A stretch of DNA of 64,000 nucleotides from Adiantum capillus-veneris. Its lineage: Eukaryota; Streptophyta; Polypodiopsida; Polypodiales; Pteridaceae. The DNA is taken from contig CM043949.1 of the NCBI GenBank assembly GCA_014529385.2, positions 146,365,350 through 146,429,349 on the forward strand, read 5' to 3'. This document shows, piece after piece, positions 34,966 to 47,059 of the stretch (positions within the stretch are counted from its first letter, which is position 1; every line of letters begins with the position of its first letter). The notes beneath the pieces are model-generated. The model was not told the DNA's origin and made no database searches. It saw nothing but the letters and a program-made list of their open reading frames with translations. The position numbers and the translations under genes were made by a program.

Positions 34966-35110
34966 CACTTGATGAGACTTGCAGAGATGATTGAACATGG
35001 ACCCATATGCGTGCATGGATTTTTTTGATGAGAATCTTATTGAGTGTCTAGCTCAAAGAATGTCAAGTTCAAATCTTTGTCACTCCTTGTCTCTATTGAG
35101 ATTCTTTTTC

Positions 35111-35111
35111 C

Positions 35112-35149
<38 letters not shown>

Positions 35150-35264
35150 ATACAACGTGTATAAGAGTCCCTCTACCACATGATAAATATCATATCATTT
35201 TTTGTAAATTATATACAAATTCATATCCAAAAATACATCTATTGCCGCCCCCCTTGGATCCCCC

Positions 35265-35333
<69 letters not shown>

Positions 35334-35421
35334 ACCACATGATAAATATCATATCATTTTTTGTAAATTATATACAAATTCATCCAAAAATACATCTATT
35401 GCCGCCCCCCTTGGATCCCCC

Positions 35422-35502
<81 letters not shown>
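35111..35502 (+). repeat. Microsatellites and a duplicated 95-bp segment
   Basis: A (CT)n tract at 35111-35146 is followed by (GA)n at 35266-35330 and 35423-35502. Before each GA tract is the same segment (35173-35265 and 35332-35422), from CTACCACATGATAAATATCA to CTTGGATCCCCCTGG. The copies differ by one ATAT insertion, so segment and microsatellite were duplicated together recently. Confidence 0.9.
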
Positions 35503-35625
35503 TTTTCTTTTAATTTTAATTGATGAAAATCTAGTTGTCCATATAAACAATGAGCTAGTTGTCTAAGTATACACCAATCTGGCTGACAATATATGCGACA
35601 ATAAAGATGATGATATATAAGCCCA

Positions 35626-37375
35626 TATGTCCCATTTTAGCACATAGTATGGCCCTTGACCGCCCAACCCATATTGAATGGCTGTGTGAATTTTAAGGAG
35701 TGGGTGAATGGTACTCACACCCATTCATGCAAAGTCTCATGGTCATCCGATATGGTTTGGTCGGTCCCGACCCATACTATGCACTAAAATGGGTCATATG
35801 AACCATATGTCCCATTTCAGTGCATAGTATGGGCCTTGACTGCCCATACCATATTGGATGGTTGTGAAACTTTTTAGGGGTGGGTAAGTGGTGCTCACAC
35901 CTATCGGTGAAAATTCTCATGGCCATCTAATATGTTTGGACCATTTCAAACCATACTATGCACTAAAATGGTCCGTATGGCTCATATGACACATTTTAGC
36001 ACATATTATGGGCCTTGACCATCCATACCATATTGGATGGCTATGAAAATTTTTAGGGCTGGTGAAATGGTTCTCATACCCACCCATGAAAAGTCTTGTG
36101 GCCATCCAATATGTTTTGGGTGGTCGCGAACCATACTTTGTGCTCAAATGGCCATACAGCCCATGTTAGCACATAGTATTGGCCTTGACCACCCATACCA
36201 GTTTGGATGGCTATGAAAATTTTTAGGGATGGAGGTGCGGAAAATTTTCCTACATGTGAAAAGTTTCACATCCATCTTCTATGGTATGGGCGATCAAGGC
36301 CGATACTATACGCTAGAATGAGTTGTATGAGCCAACCGGCACATTTTAGCGCATAGTATGGATCGGGACCTCTCAAACCATATCGGATGGCTATAAGACT
36401 TTGCATGGGTGGGGATGAGTCCCATTCCCCCAACTATATAAAGATGCACATCCATCCAAATTGGTACGGGCAGTCAAAACCCATACTATGCGCTAAAATG
36501 GACCGTATGACTCATACTACCCATTTTAGCGCATAGTATGGGTCAAGACCGCCCAAACCATATTGGATGGCTGTGAAAAATTGTACGGATGGGAGTGAGA
36601 ATCATTTCTTACACCCATGAAAAGTTGCACATTCATCCGATATGGTATAGGCGGTCAAGTCCCATACTATGCGCTAAAATGGGTTGTATGAGCCATATAT
36701 CCCATTTTAGCACATAGTATGGGCCTTAACTGCCCACATCATATCAAGTGGTTGTGTAACATTGTGGGGGTGAACTAATGGTTCTCACCTCCACCCGTGA
36801 AAAGTCTTGTGGCTGGTTTGGTCGGTCGTGGTATGGTATAGGCCGTCAAGGCCCAAACTATGTGTTAAAATGGGATGTATGGCTCATACGACCCATTTTA
36901 GGGCATAGTATGAGTCGGGACCACTCAAATCATATCGAATGGCTTTGAAATTTTTCACGTGGGGGTGAGCACCATTTCCCCATGCCTGCAAAGTTTCACA
37001 TGGATCAATATGGTTTGGGCGATCAAGGCCCATACTATGTGTTAAACTGGTTCGTATAGCTCATATGGCCAATTCTAGCGTACATTATGTATCGGGACCT
37101 CCCAAACAATATTGGATGGCCATAAAAAAATTTACGGGTGGAGGTGAGTGCTATTTACCAACCCATGCAAATTTGCATAGCCATCCAAACTACTATGGGT
37201 GTTCAAGGTCCATACTATGCAGTAAAATCTATCATATGGCTTGTATGGTCCATTTTAGCATATAGTATGGTTCGGAACCACCCAAACCCAACTGGATGGC
37301 CACGTGACTTTGCACGGGTGGGTTTCAATTGTATTTTTTCACCCTTGTAAAGTCTCGTGGCCATCCTTCTAGTTA
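35626..37375. repeat. Tandem satellite, about 180 bp monomers with full-length dyad symmetry
   Basis: Roughly ten monomers, starting near 35630, 35811, 35992, 36161, 36340, 36521, 36701, 36893, 37069 and 37250. A monomer opens CCATTTTAGCGCATAGTATG and closes with its reverse complement CATACTATGCGCTAAAATGG. At 36521-36682 the arms are about 55 bp with some eight mismatches, and the loop is itself partly self-complementary. Small frames inside are artefacts. The period is near nucleosome length. Confidence 0.9.
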
Positions 37376-37419
37376 TAACACAGGTGGCCCTATCGACGCT
37401 ACCGGTCTCGTCATGGTGT

Positions 37420-37945
37420 CATCGGCCATGGCATTGTTCGCTTCGTTCTTTACGCACCCATGGCCCTCGTTAAGACACCCCTCATGTTGGCTCACCCATC
37501 CACCCATGCCATCCCATTATCACACCCGTGCACGGCCCATTGACCTCATTGATGCTATTGGCCCCATCATGATGAAGTCCGCGGTGACATCGTTCGCTCA
37601 GTCCTTCACACATTCTTTGATCCTTGCGTGGCTCACACGTCGACCCACGCGGCCCCATCATCCTTGACGTGCATGGCTTGTTGGCTCCATTGGTGCTACC
37701 AGCATCACTAGGCTCCATCACAATGCAATCAACGGTGGCATCATCTGCTCCGTGCTTTAAGCACCCGTTCACCTATCCACCCCTGTCGGCTCGATCCATC
37801 TCGTCATCGAAGACTTGCATGGATGACCCCTCGGTTGTCCTCCCTTGACGTAGTCAGCCCTGTAGGTGTACCCGACCACGATCGACCCTATCACGTTGTC
37901 ATCGGCAATGACATCATCCGCTTTGTTCTTCATGTACCTATCATC
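37420..37945 (+). repeat. Degenerate GC-rich repeats, about 155-170 bp
   Basis: The motif GGCATTGTTCGCTTCGTTCT (37437) recurs in diverged form at about 37588, 37738 and 37909, each followed by TT-AC/GCACCC-like DNA. It directly follows the foldback satellite. No gene. Confidence 0.55.
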
Positions 37946-38640
37946 CCTCGTTGATATACTCGGAGCGTCAGCCCAGCTGTCGGCCCACATTGTCCCATCA
38001 ACGTGTCCATGCCATCGGTTATCCTCCGTCCACTTACTCGGCCATATCATGATGGAGTTTTCGGTGGCTCCGTCAAGCACCTGTCGGCCCTCATCCGTGC
38101 GTTTGGCTCCTCACCACACCACAAGCCATCCTGTCAATGCATTGGGTGTTGTCAATGAATGCATTGTTTGCGTCCTCGGCCATCGCATCCTCTCATGGAA
38201 TCCTTCTGTTGCGGCCTTTCCCCAACAAGGTGGTTTCCCCCGTTTGCCGTCCCGTGGGTCATGGTTTTTGGGGGGTTTGTCGGCCCACGCCGGATTGTGT
38301 ATATATTTTAAGATAGTGGTGCTCAGTTGAGATGGAAGGGAGGCAGACCATTGAGCAAAGGACGGGTGAGGTGAGGTGATGAGTTCTCCATGCCCCTCTT
38401 GTGACATTGGGATACAACTCCCCCCCCGGGTGAGTGCCAAGGCCACCTTCCACCGATAGGCTTGGCTACTTTCGGGCCGTTTTCAGGTTTCATGGGGCTC
38501 AATGTGCTCGGGGTGGCTAACGGGGCTCAATAGGCGATGAGTGATGGCGGACCCTGTCCAGGGCCGAGGCATCGACTACGGTGAGCTCTTGCCCGGGCCG
38601 CGGTGTGATCAAGAAACATGATGGACGTTTTTTTGGTTGC
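37946..38640. other. GC-rich region without a gene
   Basis: Open frames here (up to 154 codons) overlap on both strands and show no motif. Confidence 0.45.
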
Positions 38641-40180
38641 TAGCTATGTGCAGCTTGTATCGATACGGAAGGTCCCAAATCCATGTGCATAAGTAAACCA
38701 AAATCTTTTTTTTTGGTGATCCAATGATATTTCAAATAAATATAATTTTATTATTAATTTATACTTAAAAAAAAAATTACATTAAAAAAAAATATTTTTT
38801 TGCTTAAATTGCCACTTGAATAATTAGATTAAGATATCTTGAATTTTTAATTTATTTACATTATTTAAAAAAATAAAATAAAAATGACATGGCTATTGAG
38901 GTGGCCATGCATGAATGACATGGTCATGCATGTGGCAAGCTGATGTAGATGATTGATGACATGGAATGCGTAGGTGGAAAGATAAGGTGGCGGATGGGAT
39001 CCCCTCATTTGCCATGTCATATGATGACGTGTCAAAATGGTGAGATGTAATGATTAGGTAGCAAAAAGGAAGTGATAAGTTGGCAAGGTGGCAATGTGGC
39101 ATGCTTGGTGGCTTATGAGGTGGTGAGTGATGTGGCAAACCATGCTTGAGCAATACTTACACGTGGCATGTGAGGTGGTGGATGATATGGCACTTAAGGT
39201 GACGTGGCATGCAAGGTGGCAATGGAGGGTGGTGGATGAGTTGGCAATTCAAGTGACATGGCAAGCCGTGTTACGGTCAAAGTGTTAATTATGGTGATGT
39301 GGAAGGTGAGATGGGGTGATGACATGGACCTTTGGTGACATGGCGGCCTAGGATTGGGAGAGTAGAACCAAGCCATGGTTGGTTGACAAGTGTCAAAATT
39401 TCTAGGTTTGGTATTTACCAAACCTAAGGAGGCACACCTCAAGTGAATGGTGCAAGAGAAAAAATCAAAACAATGAAACTTGTCTTTGCCTTACTCAAAT
39501 TGACTTAAATTTTTTATATGAGGACCTTACACTAAGAGTTATGACATATATGAAAATAAAAATGAGTGGCAATGTACATTATTTATTAGATTAAAAAAAA
39601 ACTATATCAAGGTTCTCTAGCAATCTCTATTATTTTCTAAGGTAGATCTTTAAAAAATGAACCGTTAAAGTTAAATTTTTTTTTTTTGCATGGTCACATT
39701 CCTTGGGTCATTATCTATCAAATGACGTTGGATCTTGCAAAATAAGTTCTACATCATTAGATATCTGGTGTAAAAAAATTAGGTTTTTGTAAATAGAAAT
39801 TCTAACAAAAAAAATGAATATTAAGTATGCAAAGATCCAAATATTTATCCATAAATCAAGTTAAATTTCTTGCCATTCATGTGCAAGAGGGTAAGTAAAG
39901 AAGAAAATCCCATAAATGTTATAAGCATTTCTTCATCAAGGTCACAATGTTGTGACAAGGTTTGACAGGCTGAACCAGATTAGTTCTTGCACAATAAAAT
40001 TACCGTTTAGATGGGAAAAAATGAAGATCAAAGCTTTCCATTGTGTTTGCAACTATGTGTTTTGTGTGCCAACCAAATCTTGCCTCTTCAAAGTAAGTGC
40101 AAGCAAGTCAAATGTACGTAGGAATGGCAAAAAAGAGCTTGTTTCTTGGCTGTCTTGGTGGGGGCAACAGTTGAAAGTGG
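38641..40180. other. AT-rich and GTGG-rich non-coding region
   Basis: 38880-39330 contains many loose copies of TGACATGGCA and AGGTGGC. Elsewhere the DNA is AT-rich. No gene recognised. Confidence 0.5.
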
Positions 40181-41300
40181 GTACACCTTATCATGCATAC
40201 ACCCTATGACAATATAGAATGTGAAGCTCTTCACAAACTTCTGTGAGTAAACCCTTCCTGAACCCTGGACCATTATCAAAAACAATTTCCAAAGGTGTGC
40301 CAAATCTACAATAGATGTGAGTGTAGAAAAACTTGCTCATCGTCCTCTCACTTACCTTTGCCACACTTTGTGCTTCAACCCACCTAGTCATATAGTCTAG
40401 TGCCACCAGAATGTAGAGCTTACCATTTTTAGTTCTAGGTAGTTGACCCATAGCATCAATGCCCCACTTTTCAAAGGGTCCATTTGCAAGAAGTATTTGC
40501 CTTGTATTGTGTACCAATATTTTATTTCCATTTACCTGACAGTTGTGACAATTTTTACACCAATGTTGGAAATCCATATGTAGGCTTAACCAATTATACC
40601 CCGCAAGAAAAATATTTTTCACAGTTAACTCTTGGGAAAAATGACCACCACATGCTTCCTCATGAAAACCTTCTAGAATGGCTAGAATTTTCTCCATCAT
40701 TGGTACTCTTCGACACACATGATCCTTTCCTCTTTGATAGAGGGATCCCTCTAGGAAGAGATAAGAACTTGCCTTCTTCATGAGTCTCCTCTTCTTCTGA
40801 GATTTTTTAAAGCCTTGTGGAAACTCTCCCTCCAAAATGTATCCAATAATGGGAGCCCATGACATTCCATGATACCTCGACTGCTTGACAACTATTTCTA
40901 CCATGAAGACATGTACTTCTTTCTCAACACATGCAACTACATGTTGTGCAAGTAAATCAACATCCTCATTTTGTTTCCAAGGAATATGATACGATTGCAC
41001 TTCTTCAAATTGATTAAAAACCCTACAAATGGTATGAAATACCATGAGACGTTGTATACCTTGACTAATACACATCTTTAAACCATGAAGTAAAATGTTG
41101 TACTCCACTTCATTGTTGCTTGTTGAGCCTGGAAAAATGACCTTCTCCTTCATGACCACCTCTCCACTCTGGTTGAGCAACACCAACCCTCCCCCTGCTT
41201 TACCTGTGGCTCATCAAAAACCTCCATCAAAGAACAAGGTAAATGCATTAGGAATTCTTTTAGGTGGTGAAAATGGCAGGATCTTTCCTTAAAGCACTTT
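40181..41300 (-). pseudogene. Ty3/gypsy copy Z: archaeal-type RNase H and integrase
   Basis: A long frame (41186-40191, 331 codons). It begins in the second RNase H (NQSGEVVMKEKVIFPGSTSN, NNEVEYNILLHGLKM). Next comes the linker YHIPWKQNED, then the integrase zinc site (H-x..-H in GFHEEACGGHFS, C-x2-C in WCKNCHNCQ) and the core WGIDAMGQLPRTKNGK and VFDNGPGF with two catalytic aspartates. The frame ends before the catalytic glutamate, so the integrase is truncated. Highly similar to copy X. Confidence 0.8.
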
Positions 41301-41364
41301 AATGGCCTTCTCATGGACCCTATAAGTGAGAATCCCTGCCAATTGTGTACGTATACAATATTCT

Positions 41365-42745
41365 ACCTTGAAAGAGTATTGGAACTCTTGCAATTCCATA
41401 ATCCACTTTCCAAGTACTAATATTCATTTAAGATGACACTCAACGGAACAAATCTCTACAGTGAGAATTACAAAAGGTTTTGGTAGCAAGTAGGATCTAA
41501 ACTTTCTCACGTCAAACATAGAGAAAGCATCATGAGTTCTACTTCTGTGTACCCTCTCTTCAAAGAATTCATGACTAGTAAAGTAGATGGGTCACATCCT
41601 AATACTGTGGGAATCTTATTGGAACACAACATCACCAATTATCTCCTTCCCAACACTAGAACTAAGAAAGAGTGTTTAATCCCAACAAGCAGGCATGAGT
41701 GTTGGGGTAACACTAAAAAAATGACAATAATGCTATAAAAGTACTCCTCAAGCTCACCAGACCATGCAAATTCTACTTGTCGTGTCAATTTTTGCAATGA
41801 ATGAAGTAACTATGAGGCTAAGTGAATGAAGCGGGACATATACTTCACCTTCTAAATGAATGACATGACCTACTTGAGACTCTTAGGTGATTGTAGCTCA
41901 ATAAGATTTTTTCCCTTTGAAAGATCCACCTCAATGCCTTTATAGGAAACCTTGTGATCGAGCAAGATCACTTCTTCTCACCTATGTGACATTTGTGGGG
42001 ATTGAGCTGACCTCCCATGTTGTAAAGTTTCTTCAAACCTTCTTCTACCTTTTGTAGGTGCAATGATTTTGAGCTATAAATGCAAAAATCATCAATAAAA
42101 ACCCTAATGGACTTCCCAAAACAAAATTGAAACACCATGTTTATGAATCATTGGGAAGTTGTAGGAGCATTTGTCAATCCAAATGGCATGACTCTGAAAG
42201 CAGAACAATCCCAAGGAGTGATGAAGGTTGCTTTCAATTGATCCTCTAATGTGATACATATTTGAAAGTAACCTGAGTAGTCATCACACACATTGCATTT
42301 CTTATGACCAACTACCTCAATTATTATTTCATCCTGAAATGGGAGGGAAAGTGATCTCTTTTTGTCACCTCATTCAGTGGATGATAATCCACACACACCC
42401 TCCACTTGATGTTCTTCTTGGGAGTGAGAATGGCGGAAGAGACCCACTTTGAATTCTCCACTTGATAAATCAATCCTACTGCTAGAAGCTTTCTTACCTC
42501 TTTGAGTAGAGCCTACTCCTTGATGATTCCTATCCTTTGTAGCTTTTGTGCCTTAGGTGTGGCCTCAAGATTTAACTCAATTTTGTGTTGAACAACACCT
42601 ACTCCACGCATGTCGGTGTAGTCTTTAGCAAAATCTTAGGAAGCTTCCTTAGCACACATTTGGACTCATCTCTTTCTTCCTTTGTATGTGTTGTTGTTGA
42701 TAGCATACCTTCTAGCATCCCTTCATCTTGCACATTTTGGTTTTC
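41365..42745 (-). pseudogene. Ty3/gypsy copy Z: first RNase H/RT unit of a tandem duplication
   Basis: Degraded RNase H and RT on the minus strand. It matches 42747-43920 for most of its length and 27560-29000 of copy X. Broken by many stops and small deletions. Its protease-proximal end (DVQDEGMLEGMLS, TKEERDESKCVLRKLP) runs straight into the RNase H part of the next unit. Confidence 0.75.
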
Positions 42746-43920
42746 TACCTTGAAAGAGTATTGAAACTCTTGCAATTCCATAATCCACTTTCCAAGTACT
42801 AATATTCATTTAAGATGAATGGAACAAATTTTCTACAGTGAGAATTACAAAAGGTTTTGGTATCAAGTAGGATCTAAACTTTCTCACAAAAAACATAGAA
42901 AAAGCATCATGAGTTCTGCTTCTGTGTAGCCTCTCTCCAAAGAATTCATGACCCTACTAGCAAAGTAGATGGGCCACATCCTAGTACTGCAGGAATCTTA
43001 TTGTAGAAAAATATCACCAATTATCTCCTTCCCAGTATTAGAACTATAAGAAAGAGTGTTTAATCCCAACAAGGAGGCATGAGTGTTGGGGTAACACCAA
43101 CAAAATGACAATAATGTTACAAAAGTACTCCTCAAGCTTATTAGACCATGCAAATTCTACTTGGTGAATGAAGCGGGACATATACTTCACCTTTTGAATG
43201 AATGAGATGACCTCCTTGAGACTCTTAGGTGATTGTAGCTCAATAATATTTTTTTCCTTTGAAAGATCCACCTCAATGCCTTTATAGGAAACCTTGTGAC
43301 CGAGCAAGATCACTTCATCCTCACCTATGTGATATTTGTGGGGATTGAGCTGACCTTCCATATTCTAAAGTTTCATCAAACCTTCTTCTACCTTTTGTAG
43401 GTGAAATGATTTTGAGCTATAAGTGCAAAAATCATCAATAAAAACCCTAATGGACTTTCCAAAAAATGCTTGAAACACCATGTTGATGAAGTGTTGTAAA
43501 GTTGTAGGAGCATTTTTCAGTCCAAATGACATGACTCTGAAAGCATAACAATCCCAAGGAGTGATGAATGTTGTTTTCAATTGATCCTCTAATGTGATAC
43601 ATATTTAAAAGTAACCTAAGTAGCCATCACACACATTTCATTTCTCATGACCATATATAGTATCTCATCCTGAAATGGGAGGGGAAGTGATCTCTTTTTG
43701 TCGCCTCATTCAGTGGACAATAATCCACACACACCCTCCACTTGATGATTTTCTTGGGAGTGACAACGGCGGGAGAGACCCACTCTGAATTCTCCACATG
43801 ATAAATGAATCTTGTTGCTAGACGATTTCTTACCTCTTTGAGGAGATCCTGCTCCTTGATGACTCCTACCCTTTGTAGCTTCTGTGTCTTAGGTGTGGCA
43901 TCATGCTGTGAGGAGTTTTT
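42746..43920 (-). pseudogene. Ty3/gypsy copy Z: second RNase H/RT unit
   Basis: RT pieces at 43938-43645 (VENSEWVSPAVVTPKKI, KWRVCVDYCPLNEATKRDHFP), 43580-43365 (AFRVMSFGLKNAP, VFIDDFCTYSS) and 43361-43044 (PHKYHIGEDEVILLGHKVS). Offset from the first unit is 1382 bp. The element ends at about 43905; gag and protease are absent. Confidence 0.8.
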
Positions 43921-45133
43921 TGGAAGAAGTGGTTGCACCTATGTACATACATATTCATGGTGCATCGAATAAAGGATTGCCCATTTTCCAAAGGCAGTGG
44001 TTACGGGGGGCCCACATGTGTACAATTAGGACGTGTACATAGTACATCGATTTTCATTATCACTAGTACCAGTGTGTTTTTTCTATAATAATGAGGAGTT
44101 GCTAGAGCGTAAAACTTCTCAAGGAAGTTATGAGTTGGGCGCATGCCATGAGGTAAGCAGGTGCTTCAGATGGCATCTAGTTCATCAGGAGGTCGAATAG
44201 GGTCAAAAATTGCACATGGTAAGCGAGGACACAATGGTGGTACAGCCAAAGTGTGTCAACCATAGAAGATGGCATGGGTAGATATGTGTAGGCTAGCAGA
44301 AGCATGGAAAAAGGCTGGAGCGGCTAGGAAGATCATGGACTGACTGGTAGCAACGGAGATGTATGACTGATGCAGTTTATAGGCCAAGAAAGGCTCCAAA
44401 AGGGGCTAATTTGGAGAGAAAATGAAGGAGATGCGAGATGTAGTCTTTGGGTCCAGGAGTATAGAGCTTGAATTGCTGAAGGAGAAGGTCCAGACGGCGC
44501 ATAAACCGAGGTACGGAGCCCAAGATATTGTGGATTGAAGGTTCAGTGTGTTGCAAATTCTTGCCGGACAAGGGAGCTAAGGACAGGTGGTCCAAGTGGA
44601 AGTCAAGATACAGGCATGTAGTGCTCTATTTGTGGAGCCTAGCCGTCTTTTCAGATTGCAGATAGGAGCCACGGATTGCAAGTTATGGCCAGTTGAAGTT
44701 TTGTCGGGATCTAGGTTGGTGCCCACCTGACCACATGGGAGATCGGCAAATCTGACATCTTTTGAGCCTCGACAAGGTTCTAGAGCAGGGTATGCAATGT
44801 ATGGAGCTAGCAAGAGTTGACTGCTCGTCAAATGGAGCCCGGAGAAAAAAGTTACAGCAGTCGAAAGATTGGGTGCCTTTGTCCGAAGTTGATTGCAGAT
44901 GATTTGATCAATTTTGGCAGCCTCAGTTCGAGGGCTAGGAAAATTGTGAAGGGCAGCAAGGAAGGGTGAATTTGGAGTCAGACAAGTGAGTTTGCGGCCG
45001 GGCTTTACGGCTTGGCAGTCCAACATTGGAGCAGGGAATGGGAGCCTAGAGGAGGAGGGCCAAAAAAGATAAGAATGGAGTCTTTTTTTAGAAAATTTAC
45101 AAGGGCCTTGGAGGCTTGATGAGCTCATGACTG
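43921..45133. other. Non-coding segment with distant LTR similarity
   Basis: 44640-44900 shares an ordered series of short matches with 15440-15700 of the non-autonomous LTR: GTCTTTTCAGAT, GCAAGTTATGGCC, CATCTTTTGAGCCT/CATCTGGGAAATTTTGAGCCT, GTATG.AATGTATG.AGCT and CTCGTCAAA. It may be an older, related LTR. No gene. Confidence 0.4.
45129..45133. other. Target-site duplication, left copy
   Basis: GACTG directly before the 5' LTR, identical to 57808-57812 directly after the 3' LTR. Confidence 0.9.
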
Positions 45134-46116
45134 TGTTAGCAGTAAGCTAACACGAACACCATTTTTCGGAGTTCTCCTTGTAAAAAAATTATTATTTTGA
45201 TAAATCAAAAATATTATAACTCCTATTTTTTTGGTAAACTTTAAAATTAATGAGTTGGGGCTACAAGCTTCCAGATTGTATCAGCCAGTCAATTCCCAGT
45301 TTTGGTAGAACTCTAGATTATTAGTTTTGACCACTCAAAACTGTTCTCAAACATTTAGTCTGGTAAGTGTCATCAAACAACCTGTTATTCCTCTCCTTCC
45401 AAATGATCCATAAAGGTATAAAAGCCAATTTTTGTAAATTTTTTATAAGTTTTTGGATAAGAAATACACAGCGTGAGCTAACGTCGCTCACTTCTCTCCT
45501 TCTTGCGCTTCCTACTCCCTCTCCAGTTATCACATTGCGAATGCATTTGTTGCGTTGCAATTGCAGGTAAGAGCTCTACGCATTGACGTAAGCCATTCAC
45601 AGTATTTCCTGGCTTTTGGTGTTGCCGACTTGCGGCCTAATTTCATCATAATTAGGAATTTACATTTTCAAATCAAAAACTAAGCATAGGCGGGGTATTG
45701 GGACATCATTGCTAAGCATTTAGATGCATTCTAGGTAAAAAACGACTAGGTCAAAAATCCACTGCTGTTAATAATCGCGATTTTGGAACTTGACCTAAAG
45801 TGGGATTTGAGGCCATAGGCATGTGTGCTTAGGTCTTATAAACTTGTCCTAGAAGTTTTCTTACGTTTGGATGTTATTTGATGCTGTAACGGATGTGATT
45901 TGTTTGTCGATGAGCGATTGGCTTTTGGTGATTTCAGCCACTTGAGTGTAGCTGGAGTTAGATGCGAGTTATTAGTTGTTTTCTGAGAGATTGACAACCT
46001 CTTGTAGTCTCTATGCACTAGTCGAGTCAGCTTCGTCCCATGGCTAGACAAATTAATTGTGGTTCTTGCTAATACTGCAATAAGATAGGATGGTGAGGTT
46101 AGACATGCGTCCCACA
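45134..46116 (+). repeat. 5' LTR of the full-length Ty3/gypsy element
   Basis: 983 bp, starting TGTTAGCAGTAAGCTAAC and ending GCGTCCCACA. It matches the 3' LTR (902 bp) throughout, except for an 81-bp segment (about 45343-45415) present only here. The many substitutions show that insertion is not recent. Confidence 0.9.
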
Positions 46117-46136
46117 TTTGGCGTCGCTTCTGGGGA
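46117..46136 (+). promoter_or_regulatory. Primer-binding site
   Basis: TTTGGCGTCGCTTCTGGGGA directly after the LTR. It is close to the TTTGGCGCCGTTGCCGGGGA sites of several plant Ty3/gypsy lineages. Confidence 0.7.
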
Positions 46137-47059
46137 TCGAAGAGACCTAAACGAGGGAAAAACACGAGCGTCTTGTGTAGTTTTCCTTTAACTTCCTCTA
46201 GGTTCGCCTAGAGTTCAAAACTTTTCTTTTAGAAACCGCATAGCTTAAGATTGTCGTCTTTTGCTGTGTAGAGGTAGCTTGGAAGTAATTGTACTTACTG
46301 AGTACCTTTAGGACTGTAGGATTGTAGGTTTAGATTAGGATTTGAAGAATGATTGGTAGACGAGCAAGTCTTAAGATCAAGACTCTGAAAAACATAAAAA
46401 ACACAAGAAAACGAGTGTTTGTGGACACTTTCCACAACCCCATTGCATGAGAAACTAGGAGTAGGGTAAATAGAATCCGAGGTGGATTTCAAAACATTGC
46501 TCTCTCTGAAAAACATCAAGTGTGAGTTGTTATTGGAAGTTGCAAAATTTTAGGTCTACGACTAGAAATAGCTTGAAAAGACTCGAATCCACTCAATCCG
46601 ACTAGAGAGTAAGCCTAAGAGTTGTCCAAACCAATGGGTAAGCTCAAAGACACTTCAAGGTAAAAATTTCAAGAAGTTGACCAAAACTCGGATTATTTAC
46701 TTTTTCTTGACATTTTAGGCCAAATTAAGTTTTGACTTGATTTATAGGCTTAAAAAGACAGTGTTTGAGAAAATTGCGAAAAAGTGCTCATTTTAAGCCT
46801 CAAATTAATAATCGTGATTATTATAATACTTTCTGCTCTAAATTGGCCAAGGTTCATACCATTGACTCGTTGCATGTGTACAAACAACTTTTGTAAAGGC
46901 CCAAAAGATTTCGATCACTAAACTGGCAAAATACAGGGTAAAAGCTAAAGTTTGTACTGACTTTTTGAATCTTTCTTGTAAATTGGGAAAAAATTTATCC
47001 AAACCTATTGAAAAATTGATCCATAGGCTTATATTGATATATCGAACAACATGTTAGGG
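46137..47059 (+). other. Leader without a gag frame
   Basis: The position where gag and protease are expected has no open frame and no Gag, zinc-knuckle or protease motif. A palindromic TTAATAATCGTGATTATTA-like motif lies at 46804. Confidence 0.6.

Noticed and set aside
35956-37350. Small frames with similar sequences (63-70 codons)
   Set aside because: They recur because they lie in satellite monomers; no sign of selection for coding.
37866-38446. Frames of 154 and 111 codons in GC-rich DNA
   Set aside because: Low-complexity translation without motif, next to degenerate repeats.
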